Shown piece after piece: positions 1 through 5,230 of a stretch of DNA of 5,648 nt. Both the position numbers and the translations under genes were made by a program. Numbering within the stretch: position 1 is the first letter of the stretch; each line of letters starts with the position of its first letter. The notes below the pieces were generated by a model that saw nothing but the letters and a program-made list of their open reading frames with translations, was not told the origin of the DNA and ran no database searches. Location: the NCBI GenBank assembly GCA_020051815.1, contig JAGVQF010000155.1, positions 1 through 5,648 of the forward strand, in the 5' to 3' direction. Source of the stretch: Candidatus Saganbacteria bacterium (GTDB lineage Bacteria; Margulisbacteria; WOR-1; O2-12-FULL-45-9; XYB2-FULL-48-7).

Positions 1-457
1 CATGCCCGGCCATATTTTTAAAGAAGGACCGGTCGGTATAATTTCGAGGTCAGGGACTCTGACTTATGAGATCGTCGCGGGGCTGGTCAAGTTAGGTATC
101 GGCCAGACAACCTGCATCGGTATCGGCGGCGACCCGATTCTTGGCTCAACCTTCGTCGAGCTCCTGCCCGACTTTAATGCCGACCCCGAGACGAAAGCCG
201 TCGTCCTCGTCGGAGAAATTGGCGGCTCCGATGAAGAGGTCGCGGCCGAATATATCGCCAATAAGATGAAGAAGCCGGTTATCGCCTTTATTTCCGGCCG
301 CACGGCGCCGCCCGGCAAACGTATGGGCCACGCGGGGGCAATCATATCCGGAGGAATGGGGACAGCGGAGTCCAAGGTCAAAGCGCTAACCGCCGCCAAA
401 GTGCCGATCGCCGAAACGACGGCCGAGATCCCGGAAATGGTTAAAGCAGTTTTATAA
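1..457 (+). CDS. sucD: Succinyl-CoA ligase (ADP/GDP-forming) alpha subunit, C-terminal part (5' end outside window)
   Basis: This is the C-terminal half of the alpha subunit of succinyl-CoA synthetase, a cytoplasmic TCA-cycle enzyme that interconverts succinyl-CoA and succinate with formation of ATP or GTP, in complex with SucC. The fragment opens with [19 protein letters not shown], the family's conserved linker into the ligase domain. Counting the ATG at base 2 as residue 1, GEIGGSDEE lies at about 71-79 and [10 protein letters not shown] at about 105-114, where His110 is the active-site histidine phosphorylated during catalysis. The methionine at base 2 is internal, because the family reads straight through this region; about 140 residues are missing upstream. 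The frame is intact to TAA at 455-457. A sucC gene would be expected just upstream, outside the window. The next gene, a homocitrate-synthase-family enzyme, begins 45 bp downstream on the same strand, so co-transcription is likely unless the intervening palindrome stops RNA polymerase. Confidence 0.95.
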   Translation, partial: MPGHIFKEGPVGIISRSGTLTYEIVAGLVKLGIGQTTCIGIGGDPILGSTFVELLPDFNADPETKAVVLVGEIGGSDEEVAAEYIANKMKKPVIAFISGRTAPPGKRMGHAGAIISGGMGTAESKVKALTAAKVPIAETTAEIPEMVKAVL

Positions 458-460
458 TTG

Positions 461-488
461 AATTCCCCACACTTAAGTGTGGGGAATT
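461..488. repeat. Perfect 28-bp palindrome between sucD and the synthase gene
   Basis: Arms AATTCCCCACAC and GTGTGGGGAATT surround a central TTAA, and the whole 28 bp is self-complementary. In RNA it would form a 12-bp stem with a 4-nt loop. The poly-U stretch expected of an intrinsic terminator is missing directly after it: AGGGGG follows, and only then TTATTTTTA. It could be a dimeric-regulator operator, an RNA processing or stability hairpin between two cistrons, or a poor terminator/attenuator. The structure is certain; the role is not. Confidence 0.85.
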
Positions 489-494
489 AGGGGG
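489..494 (+). promoter_or_regulatory. Shine-Dalgarno of the homocitrate-synthase-family gene
   Basis: AGGGGG ends 8 nt before the ATG at 503 and supports that start. It begins at the base right after the palindrome, so if the hairpin forms in the transcript it would stand directly against the ribosome binding site. Confidence 0.65.
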
Positions 495-502
495 TTATTT
501 TT

Positions 503-1651
503 ATGTTGAAAGAGATCAAGATCGTCGATACGACCCTGCGTGATGGCGAACAGACGGCCGGGGTGGTTTTCTCAAACGAGGAAAAGCTAAAGATCGCCAG
601 AATGCTCTCCGAAGCCGGCGTCCACCAGCTCGAAGTCGGCGTCCCGGCCATGGGCGGCGCCGAGGCGGAGGCGATCAAGGCGATCGTCAAAGGCGGCCTC
701 AAGAGCTCCCTCATGGGCTGGAACCGCGCCATCACCGACGATATCCAGAAGTCGATCGACTGCGGGCTTGACGCGGTCGCCATTTCGATCTCGATCTCCG
801 ACGTCCACATCAAAGAGAAACTGAAAAAGAGCCGGGAATGGGTGCTCGAGGCCGCCGCCCGGGCGATCAATTTCGCCAAGAGCCACGGCCTCTACGTCTC
901 GGCCAACGCCGAGGACGCCTCCCGCGCCGACCCGGCTTTCATCCTCCAGTTCATCGAGGCCGCGAAGGAGGCCGGCGCCGACCGCTTCCGCTACTGCGAC
1001 ACGACCGGCTCTTTGGACCCCCTGCGCGCCTATGAGGAGATAAAGGGGCTGATCCAGAAAACAGGGATGCCTATCGAAATTCACACTCACAACGACTTTG
1101 GCATGGCGACGGGGGTGACTTTGGCGGCGCTTGAAGCGGGCGCCAACTTTGCCAGCGTCACGGTCAATGGCCTCGGCGAGCGCGCCGGCAACGCCGCGCT
1201 TGAGGAGGTCGTCATGGCGCTCAAATATTTAAAGCATGTCGAGCCCGGTTTTGACGTCTCAAAGATAAAGGAGATCTGCGAGTTCGTGGCGCACGCTTCG
1301 GGCAGAGAGATCCCGGTGAGCAAACCGATCGTCGGCCGCAATCTTTTTATGCACGAAGCCGGCATCATCGCCAACGCCATCCTAAAACAACCCAGCACCT
1401 ATGATATTTTCGCCCCGTCCGTAGTGGGCGGCATCCGCCAGTTATTGGTCGGCAAGCACTCCGGCCGCTCCTCTATCATTTCCAAATACGACGAGTACGG
1501 CATTGTGCTCGATGAGGCAACGGCCGGGAAGATACTTGAAAAAGTGCGCGAAAAAGCAGTCGAGGTCAAGCGCCCCCTCTTTGACAAAGAGCTGATGCAG
1601 ATATATTACGAGATAGTGGGCTATCCGAAGAAAACCGGTAAAGGCCAATAA
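503..1651 (+). CDS. Homocitrate synthase family protein (NifV type); possibly Re-citrate synthase
   Basis: This is a member of the DRE-TIM metallolyase family, which condenses acetyl-CoA with a 2-oxoacid. Visible motifs are DTTLRDGEQ at residues 9-17 (catalytic Arg13, metal-binding Asp), EDASRAD at 137-143, the metal site HTHNDFG at 194-200, NGLGERAGNAALEE at 222-235, HEAG at 284-287 and GKHSGR at 317-322. At 382 residues it has the length of NifV/homocitrate synthases and lacks the C-terminal leucine-feedback domain of LeuA. Homocitrate synthase uses 2-oxoglutarate (FeMo-cofactor or aminoadipate lysine pathway), whereas Re-citrate synthases from the same family use oxaloacetate in anaerobes lacking GltA. 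The neighbouring sucD makes a TCA role attractive, but substrate cannot be read from these motifs. The start is set by the AGGGGG ribosome binding site; TAA is at 1649-1651. The next gene starts 9 nt later. Confidence 0.88.
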   Translation: MLKEIKIVDTTLRDGEQTAGVVFSNEEKLKIARMLSEAGVHQLEVGVPAMGGAEAEAIKAIVKGGLKSSLMGWNRAITDDIQKSIDCGLDAVAISISISDVHIKEKLKKSREWVLEAAARAINFAKSHGLYVSANAEDASRADPAFILQFIEAAKEAGADRFRYCDTTGSLDPLRAYEEIKGLIQKTGMPIEIHTHNDFGMATGVTLAALEAGANFASVTVNGLGERAGNAALEEVVMALKYLKHVEPGFDVSKIKEICEFVAHASGREIPVSKPIVGRNLFMHEAGIIANAILKQPSTYDIFAPSVVGGIRQLLVGKHSGRSSIISKYDEYGIVLDEATAGKILEKVREKAVEVKRPLFDKELMQIYYEIVGYPKKTGKGQ

Positions 1652-1660
1652 AAATTAAAT

Positions 1661-2179
1661 ATGATGAAAACAAAACTTTTTGCCGATCTGCTGCTCCTAA
1701 TTCTTTCAACATCCGTCCTGGCGGCATCGACGCCGATGAGCGCGACCGACCGCGTCAATTCACTTGCCAATGAAGAGGCCGGCTGGCGCTATGCCAGCGG
1801 CGTGATCAAGGTCGCCACGGGCGCGCTACTTGGCGGGCTCGGCTACACCCTGCTCTCGGCCAACTCCGGCCTGGGAGCCATTGCCACCGTTCCGTTCGGC
1901 ATCGTCACGGCCATTCCAGGTGTCGCACTCTTGACTTGGGGCGGCGCCGATCTTATTTTGGGTTCGCGGGAATTTGAGAACCAGAATGACAAGCTAAAAC
2001 AGGCGGCCGAAGCCGAGCGCGAAAACAAGGCCCTCACCTACTTAAAAGATAAAGCGGCCGCCGATCATCAGGGCCGCCAGCCCAGCTTCTGGAACGGCTT
2101 CGGCCTCTTTTCGATGGTCGAAACCCCGGCCGAGCAGGCATACAACGCTTATCTAAAAGATCGGGGACAAACAAAATAG
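1661..2179 (+). CDS. Hypothetical exported or membrane protein with N-terminal signal sequence
   Basis: I do not recognise the family of this 172-residue protein. It begins with a short basic stretch and a leucine-rich hydrophobic core (residues 3-21) ending in SVLA, a plausible signal peptidase I site after Ala21. Two further hydrophobic, glycine- and alanine-rich stretches follow at about 47-67 and 70-100, joined by a very short linker, so a membrane hairpin is likely. The remainder (about 101-172) is polar and charged, with a likely helix at 103-132 rich in Glu, Lys and Ala. ATG codons at 1661 and 1664 are both possible starts; neither has a good Shine-Dalgarno at normal spacing, and the 9-nt gap after the preceding stop suggests translational coupling. 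Its last 27 bp overlap the 3' end of the opposing metallopeptidase gene. Nothing in the sequence links its function to the upstream metabolic genes. Confidence 0.75.
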   Translation: MMKTKLFADLLLLILSTSVLAASTPMSATDRVNSLANEEAGWRYASGVIKVATGALLGGLGYTLLSANSGLGAIATVPFGIVTAIPGVALLTWGGADLILGSREFENQNDKLKQAAEAERENKALTYLKDKAAADHQGRQPSFWNGFGLFSMVETPAEQAYNAYLKDRGQTK

Positions 2180-2869
2180 CTCCAGCTTTCCCCCTTGCTC
2201 CCTCAACCATTTGCGGCAGGCTTTGTAATTTGGAATGACGCTGGAGACGAACGACCAGAAATCATTTAAATGATTGGGATGCTTAAGATGAGCCAGCTCG
2301 TGGACCACGACATAATCGACGATCTCTATTGGCGCCATCACTATTTTCCAGTTAAAATTGAGCGAACCCGTGCGCGATGAACAGCTTCCCCAGCGCCGCT
2401 TTTGCGTCTTGATCAGGACTTTAGACGGGGCCACGCCAATAATATCGGCGTAAAACCTGACGCGGCTCTTGATCAGTTTGTCTGCTTCGGCCCGATACCA
2501 GGCCTCGATCAGCGGTTTAGGTTCGGTCGCCTGACCCATATTAACGATCAATTCCGGGCCGAGGAGATAGGCCTGGTCATCCGGCAGGGAGCGGATTATC
2601 TTAAATTTATAAGGTTTCCCCAGAAAAAGAAATTGTTCGCCCTCAACATACTGCCTGGGCGCCGGCCGGCTCACGAGCACTTTTAGCTTGTTCCTGATCC
2701 AGTCGGCTCGCTGGCGCAGAAGTTCGGCCAGTTCCGGCTCGCCCACCCTGTGAGGAGCATAAACGACCACTCCCCGTTCGGGATCGATCATGATGGCTAT
2801 GGAGCGCCGCCGCCGGCTGCGGACCAGCATATAATTGATGGCGCCGCGCGAGGTTTCGAGTTCTGGCAT
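2153..2869 (-). CDS. YgjP-type zinc metallopeptidase (DUF45 / M48-like family)
   Basis: This 238-residue protein belongs to the YgjP/DUF45 group of putative zinc-dependent hydrolases. The HExxH motif is HELAH at 190-194, followed by the third-ligand region HPNHLNDFW at 197-205, where His200 is the probable third zinc ligand. Upstream, KRRWGSCSS at 157-165 is the second family signature. The N-terminal part has the expected basic RSRRRRS segment (17-23) and the WIRNK stretch at 57-61. No signal peptide or membrane segment is visible, so it is probably cytoplasmic. Physiological substrates of the family are largely unknown. The ATG at 2869 lies 1 nt after the TGA of the SemiSWEET gene, so it is probably translated by coupling. 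Its final codons run 27 bp into the convergent hypothetical gene, and the residues after GGKLELF may be a lineage-specific tail. Confidence 0.88.
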   Translation of the reverse strand: MPELETSRGAINYMLVRSRRRRSIAIMIDPERGVVVYAPHRVGEPELAELLRQRADWIRNKLKVLVSRPAPRQYVEGEQFLFLGKPYKFKIIRSLPDDQAYLLGPELIVNMGQATEPKPLIEAWYRAEADKLIKSRVRFYADIIGVAPSKVLIKTQKRRWGSCSSRTGSLNFNWKIVMAPIEIVDYVVVHELAHLKHPNHLNDFWSFVSSVIPNYKACRKWLREQGGKLELFCLSPIF

Positions 2870-2870
2870 A

Positions 2871-3125
2871 TCAGCCGTATTTTACTTTGAGATAAAGGAG
2901 ATAAAGGCAGAGGAGAAGGGTGATCGAGTTGGCCAGGATGATCGGCAGGGAACTATAGGCCAGGCCGTAAAATATCCAAAGGATGAGGCCGAACGTCAAA
3001 AGGACACACATGACCATGGAGAGGTCCTTTGTATGCTTTGAATTATGCGCCTTGATGACCTGGGGCAAAAACGCCGCCGTAGTCAAAGTGGCCGCCAGTG
3101 AGCCGATGATAAATACTATATCCAT
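2871..3125 (-). CDS. SemiSWEET-type small sugar transporter (PQ-loop / MtN3-saliva family)
   Basis: The product is an 84-residue protein with three predicted membrane helices (about 3-25, 36-56 and 60-80), the architecture of bacterial SemiSWEETs, which dimerise to form a facilitative sugar channel. The PQ motif is Pro21-Gln22 in helix 1 (FLPQVIKA). Trp50 in LWIFYG and Asn66 in ILANSITL fall where characterised SemiSWEETs have the Trp and Asn that line the sugar pocket; the substrate cannot be inferred. An in-frame TAA two codons before the ATG fixes 3125 as the earliest start. There is no recognisable Shine-Dalgarno, and the ATG lies only 12 nt past the U-tract of an intrinsic terminator, so how it is expressed is unclear. 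The next gene starts 1 nt beyond its stop codon. Confidence 0.88.
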   Translation of the reverse strand: MDIVFIIGSLAATLTTAAFLPQVIKAHNSKHTKDLSMVMCVLLTFGLILWIFYGLAYSSLPIILANSITLLLCLYLLYLKVKYG

Positions 3126-3136
3126 AAATTATTTAG

Positions 3137-3168
3137 AAAAAATAAGGCCCCGGTTTGACCCGGGGCCC
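3137..3168 (-). terminator. Intrinsic terminator after the RRM protein gene
   Basis: A GC-only 8-bp stem (GGCCCCGG at 3146-3153 pairing with CCGGGGCC at 3160-3167) has a 6-nt loop. Read on the minus strand it is followed by TTATTTTTT (3145-3137), a good U-tract. It lies 23 nt past the stop codon of the RRM gene. On the plus strand it is followed by CTTTT, so weak bidirectional activity is possible. Confidence 0.85.
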
Positions 3169-3190
3169 TTTTAATTAACAGGAACTTAAA

Positions 3191-3493
3191 CTAGAAGCGG
3201 CCGCCGCCACCGCCGCGACCTTCGCGGCCTTCGCGCCGCGGTCCACCCTCGCCCTTGGGCCGGGCTTCATTGATGGTGATCTCGCGATCGCCCCACTTGT
3301 AGCCGGTCATGGCGCCGATGGCTTTTTCAGCGTCGCTGTCTTCCATATCGACAAAACCGAAGCCGCGGGACTTGCCCGAGAACTTATCGGTCACGACTCT
3401 GGCCGAAATGACGTTGCCGAACTCGGAAAATTTCGCCGACAGATCGGCATCGGTCACGGTCCAGGGAAGATTACCAACAAATAGACTTTTCAT
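3191..3493 (-). CDS. RRM-domain RNA-binding protein with Gly/Arg-rich tail
   Basis: This 100-residue protein has one RNA recognition motif (about 2-78) and a glycine/arginine-rich tail (about 80-100). RNP2 is LFVGNL at 4-9 and RNP1 is RGFGFVDM at 43-50; the aromatic residues Phe5, Phe45 and Phe47 that stack on RNA bases are all present. Small proteins of this design are typical of cyanobacteria (Rbp family, often cold- or stress-induced) and occur in several other phyla; they are thought to act as RNA chaperones or mRNA-binding proteins in the cytoplasm. The start is firmly set by a perfect AGGAGG 7 nt upstream. The gene has its own sigma-70-type promoter inside the end of the preceding nuclease gene and a strong terminator after it, so it is probably an abundant monocistronic transcript. 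Confidence 0.95.
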   Translation of the reverse strand: MKSLFVGNLPWTVTDADLSAKFSEFGNVISARVVTDKFSGKSRGFGFVDMEDSDAEKAIGAMTGYKWGDREITINEARPKGEGGPRREGREGRGGGGGRF

Positions 3494-3500
3494 ACTCTAC

Positions 3501-3506
3501 CCTCCT
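3501..3506 (-). promoter_or_regulatory. Strong Shine-Dalgarno of the RRM protein gene
   Basis: The minus strand reads AGGAGG, a full anti-16S match, 7 nt before the ATG at 3493. It is the best ribosome binding site in the window and suggests high expression. Confidence 0.9.
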
Positions 3507-3530
3507 CTAACTTTCACTCTTTCGGGCAAT

Positions 3531-3560
3531 ACTATACATTGTTCCCGCCCGCGCTGTCAA
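3531..3560 (-). promoter_or_regulatory. Sigma-70-type promoter of the RRM protein gene
   Basis: On the minus strand, TTGACA (3560-3555, perfect -35) is separated by 18 bp from TATAGT (3536-3531, 5 of 6 matches to the -10 consensus). Transcription should start near 3524, giving a leader of about 30 nt that contains the AGGAGG site. The -35 lies inside the last codons of the nuclease gene, and the -10 overlaps its TAG stop (3534-3532). Confidence 0.8.
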
Positions 3561-5049
3561 GTGGTTTTGCGGCCGGCTGGCGCAGGGCGGCGAGCACCTC
3601 GATCATGCCCCGGCTGTCGAGGTCGCAATACTTGAGGAGCGACTCGCGCACATGCCGCCGGTCCTTTTCATCCACGTCTTGATTGAACGTCACGCGGTAA
3701 TATTCGGCCGCGGCGGTCTGCCCGTCGGCGATCTCCAGCCCCTTATAGGTTGAGCCGGTAATGGCCGGCAGAACCCTTTTCAGCGAGGCGCTCCCCGCCT
3801 GGTCGGGATGGTAAAAAAGAAAGTCCTTGAACGGATCGAGCAGGTCGACGAACCGCTTGCGCGTCTTCTCGGCCCAGGGCAGATAGTCGCGATAGACTTC
3901 CGCAGAACTGCCAATAACCTTGATCTCAAACTGCGCGGAATAAGCGATGATCGAGCCGGTTTCGCCCATCTGTTCTTTGAGCCGTCTCAAAACTTCGGGC
4001 CGCGGGTCGACGTCGCCCGGCGCGAGATATTCATTGTGCTTGGCCGGGACGCCTTCTTTCTCCACCACATCGAGCGAATACTGAAAAGGGATCTCCTGGT
4101 AAGGCCGGGAATAATCATAAACGGGGATCGCCGGCCCGATCGTCTCAAAATCCAGGAAGTAGATCGGGTAAACGATCTTATTCAGGAACTCTTCGATCGC
4201 CGCCTGGTCGATATGGGCTTCGCCGGTGCGGTGGCTTTTGACCTGGGCCGCCTGCTTCTCGTTGAGCTCATCAACCGGCACATCCGCGATGCTCACGATG
4301 CCGCGCTCGAGCAGTTCGTAGCGGAACTTGCCGGCGCGGTAGAGGATAAAAACGTGGTCTTTGTCTGGCAGAAAGCTCCAGCAGATATCTTCGAGCTTGC
4401 ACTCGCGCGGATTGCTGCACTGAGGGCCGACTTTGACCGGCGGCATCTCCTTGGCGGCGATGACCGCGAGCATCGATTCGATCTCTTTCCCAATCGAGGG
4501 CTGGCGCTGTTCGGTTTCAGCCGTAATATCCACTTTCCTGAATAGCTTGTCCGGCTCGATCTCGCCCCGCCGGACATACTCATTATTAATATGCATGATA
4601 TAACACTTGCGGATCTTGAGGCCCGCCCCCGCGTAGGTGTAGCTCTGGAAAGCGGCATCGTAGAACTGTTCTTCTTTTAACTGGGTCGAGCTCTTGACCT
4701 CGACGAGATCCCAGGCGTCATCATCGACCGGGACCAAAATATCGGCCAGCGCGTAGGCCCGGCCAAAGACAAAGCCGGCCTCAAAGAGCGGCCGGCGCAG
4801 CTTGAGGGCCTCCAGTGATTTTTTTGACTGCCGCGCCGGGTCAAAGTCGCGCTCGATCCGGATACCGTCGGGCCAGAGTTTTTGCGCCCAAACGCCAACG
4901 CGGTGCCCCTCGTCAAAGACCGCTTGCGTCTTCGCGTCGATCCCGGGGATATCCTTTTTGCTGTTATATTCGTACCAGAGGAGTTTGGGGCACTGGAGCC
5001 CTTCGAGGTATTTACTTTTGGAGAGAACCGGCGATGTTTTCTTATCCAT
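3532..5049 (-). CDS. DUF2779-type protein: Cas4/RecB-like Fe-S nuclease fused to a DEDD exonuclease-like domain
   Basis: This 505-residue protein has two nuclease-like halves. The N-terminal half has PD-(D/E)XK features of the Cas4/RecB type: Asp103 in LADILV, Glu117-Val-Lys119 in DLVEVKSS and a QxxxY motif at Gln135/Tyr139. Cys20 (GLQCPKLLW) together with Cys211, Cys217 and Cys223 has the one-plus-three spacing of the 4Fe-4S clusters of Cas4 and AddB. The C-terminal half (about 296-490) looks like a DnaQ/RNase H-fold exonuclease: Asp300 and Glu302 in FLDFET, AQFE at 372-375, DLLDPF at 402-407 and KYCDLDS at 473-479, where Tyr474/Asp478 fits the Yx3D form. I chose Met at 5049 because homologues begin near SKSKYLxGLQCPK and a -10 box lies just upstream; the frame stays open to an ATG at 5142, but that stretch enters the repeat element. 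The substrate and biological role are unknown. Confidence 0.88.
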   Translation of the reverse strand: MDKKTSPVLSKSKYLEGLQCPKLLWYEYNSKKDIPGIDAKTQAVFDEGHRVGVWAQKLWPDGIRIERDFDPARQSKKSLEALKLRRPLFEAGFVFGRAYALADILVPVDDDAWDLVEVKSSTQLKEEQFYDAAFQSYTYAGAGLKIRKCYIMHINNEYVRRGEIEPDKLFRKVDITAETEQRQPSIGKEIESMLAVIAAKEMPPVKVGPQCSNPRECKLEDICWSFLPDKDHVFILYRAGKFRYELLERGIVSIADVPVDELNEKQAAQVKSHRTGEAHIDQAAIEEFLNKIVYPIYFLDFETIGPAIPVYDYSRPYQEIPFQYSLDVVEKEGVPAKHNEYLAPGDVDPRPEVLRRLKEQMGETGSIIAYSAQFEIKVIGSSAEVYRDYLPWAEKTRKRFVDLLDPFKDFLFYHPDQAGSASLKRVLPAITGSTYKGLEIADGQTAAAEYYRVTFNQDVDEKDRRHVRESLLKYCDLDSRGMIEVLAALRQPAAKPLDSAGGNNV

Positions 5050-5058
5050 ATGCGCATT

Positions 5059-5088
5059 ATTATATCCTATCGATCCTATATTTGTAAC
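5059..5088 (-). promoter_or_regulatory. Probable promoter of the DUF2779 nuclease gene (leaderless)
   Basis: The minus strand carries a perfect TATAAT (5064-5059), with GTTACA (5088-5083, 4 of 6 matches to TTGACA) 18 bp upstream. Only 9 nt separate the -10 from the ATG at 5049, so transcription would begin within a few bases of the start codon. No Shine-Dalgarno exists at normal spacing; the nearest AGGA is about 17 nt upstream and would lie outside the transcript. Confidence 0.6.
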
Positions 5089-5131
5089 TATTCGGATCAT
5101 AATACCCTCATCCGCTATCACAAACCGGCTC

Positions 5132-5152
5132 CCTTCTCCCATAGGGAGAAGG
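5132..5152. repeat. Internal hairpin 1 of the inverted-repeat element
   Basis: CCTTCTCCC and GGGAGAAGG form a perfect 9-bp stem with an ATA loop. The arm differs from that of hairpin 2 mainly by one extra T, which suggests the two hairpins derive from a common unit. Confidence 0.85.
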
Positions 5153-5179
5153 TGATACGCCTGGCGGCATTAGAGAAAT

Positions 5180-5202
5180 ACCCTCTCCCGCTGGGAGAGG
5201 GT
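5180..5202. repeat. Internal hairpin 2 of the inverted-repeat element
   Basis: CCCTCTCCC and GGGAGAGGG form a perfect stem with a GCT loop, extended to 10 bp by the flanking A-T pair. No U-tract follows on either strand, so it is not a standard intrinsic terminator. Confidence 0.85.
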
Positions 5203-5230
5203 GAGAATATTTAACGTTAGCGGGTGAGGG

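Larger units (their letters stand above)
5105..5230. repeat. 126-bp element with terminal inverted repeats and two internal hairpins (REP/MITE-like)
   Basis: The ends CCCTCATCCGCT (5105-5116) and AGCGGGTGAGGG (5219-5230) are inverted repeats matching at 11 of 12 positions; the one exception would be a G-U pair in RNA, and an A-T pair extends the stem by one. Two 9- to 10-bp hairpins with 3-nt loops lie inside. CCCTCTCCC/GGGAGAGGG intergenic palindromes are a recurring dispersed-repeat style in bacterial genomes and often produce spurious ORFs. No transposase and no clear target-site duplication are visible, so mobility is inferred only from structure. It separates two divergent promoters and could also act as a bidirectional insulator or RNA hairpin. 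Confidence 0.7.

Noticed and set aside
461..502. Palindrome plus TTATTTTTA as an intrinsic terminator of sucD
   Set aside because: The T-rich stretch starts 7 nt after the stem, separated by AGGGGG, and serves as the spacer between Shine-Dalgarno and ATG; termination is possible but not the best reading.
487..1090. Minus-strand open frames (130 and 167 codons) opposite the synthase gene
   Set aside because: They are low-complexity shadows of the strongly conserved synthase reading frame with no start signals.
2835..3174. Plus-strand frames of 63-68 codons opposite the SemiSWEET gene
   Set aside because: They lack start signals and conserved features; the opposite strand encodes a recognisable three-helix transporter.
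3808..4545. Long plus-strand open frame (245 codons) inside the nuclease gene
   Set aside because: It is antisense to a gene with clear domain motifs, has no ribosome binding site and its translation resembles no family; GC-rich coding DNA often gives such open antisense frames.
3532..5049. Calling the nuclease gene a CRISPR cas4
   Set aside because: Only the N-terminal half is Cas4-like; the protein is about 505 residues with a DEDD domain, and no cas1, cas2 or repeat-spacer array is present.
5050..5142. Upstream start (ATG at 5142) for the nuclease gene
   Set aside because: The extra 31 codons run through the repeat element and the promoter, and family members begin near SKSKYLxGLQCPK; Met at 5049 fits better.
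5132..5202. The two hairpins as a short CRISPR array
   Set aside because: There are only two units, each a palindrome of different length, without uniform spacing or direct-repeat identity.
4802..5214. Plus-strand frames of 90-117 codons reaching into the intergenic element, one ending in PLPLGEGENI
   Set aside because: They cross the antisense strand of the nuclease start and the hairpin repeats; the PLGEG-type peptide is a typical spurious product of CCCTCTCCC/GGGAGAGGG repeats.
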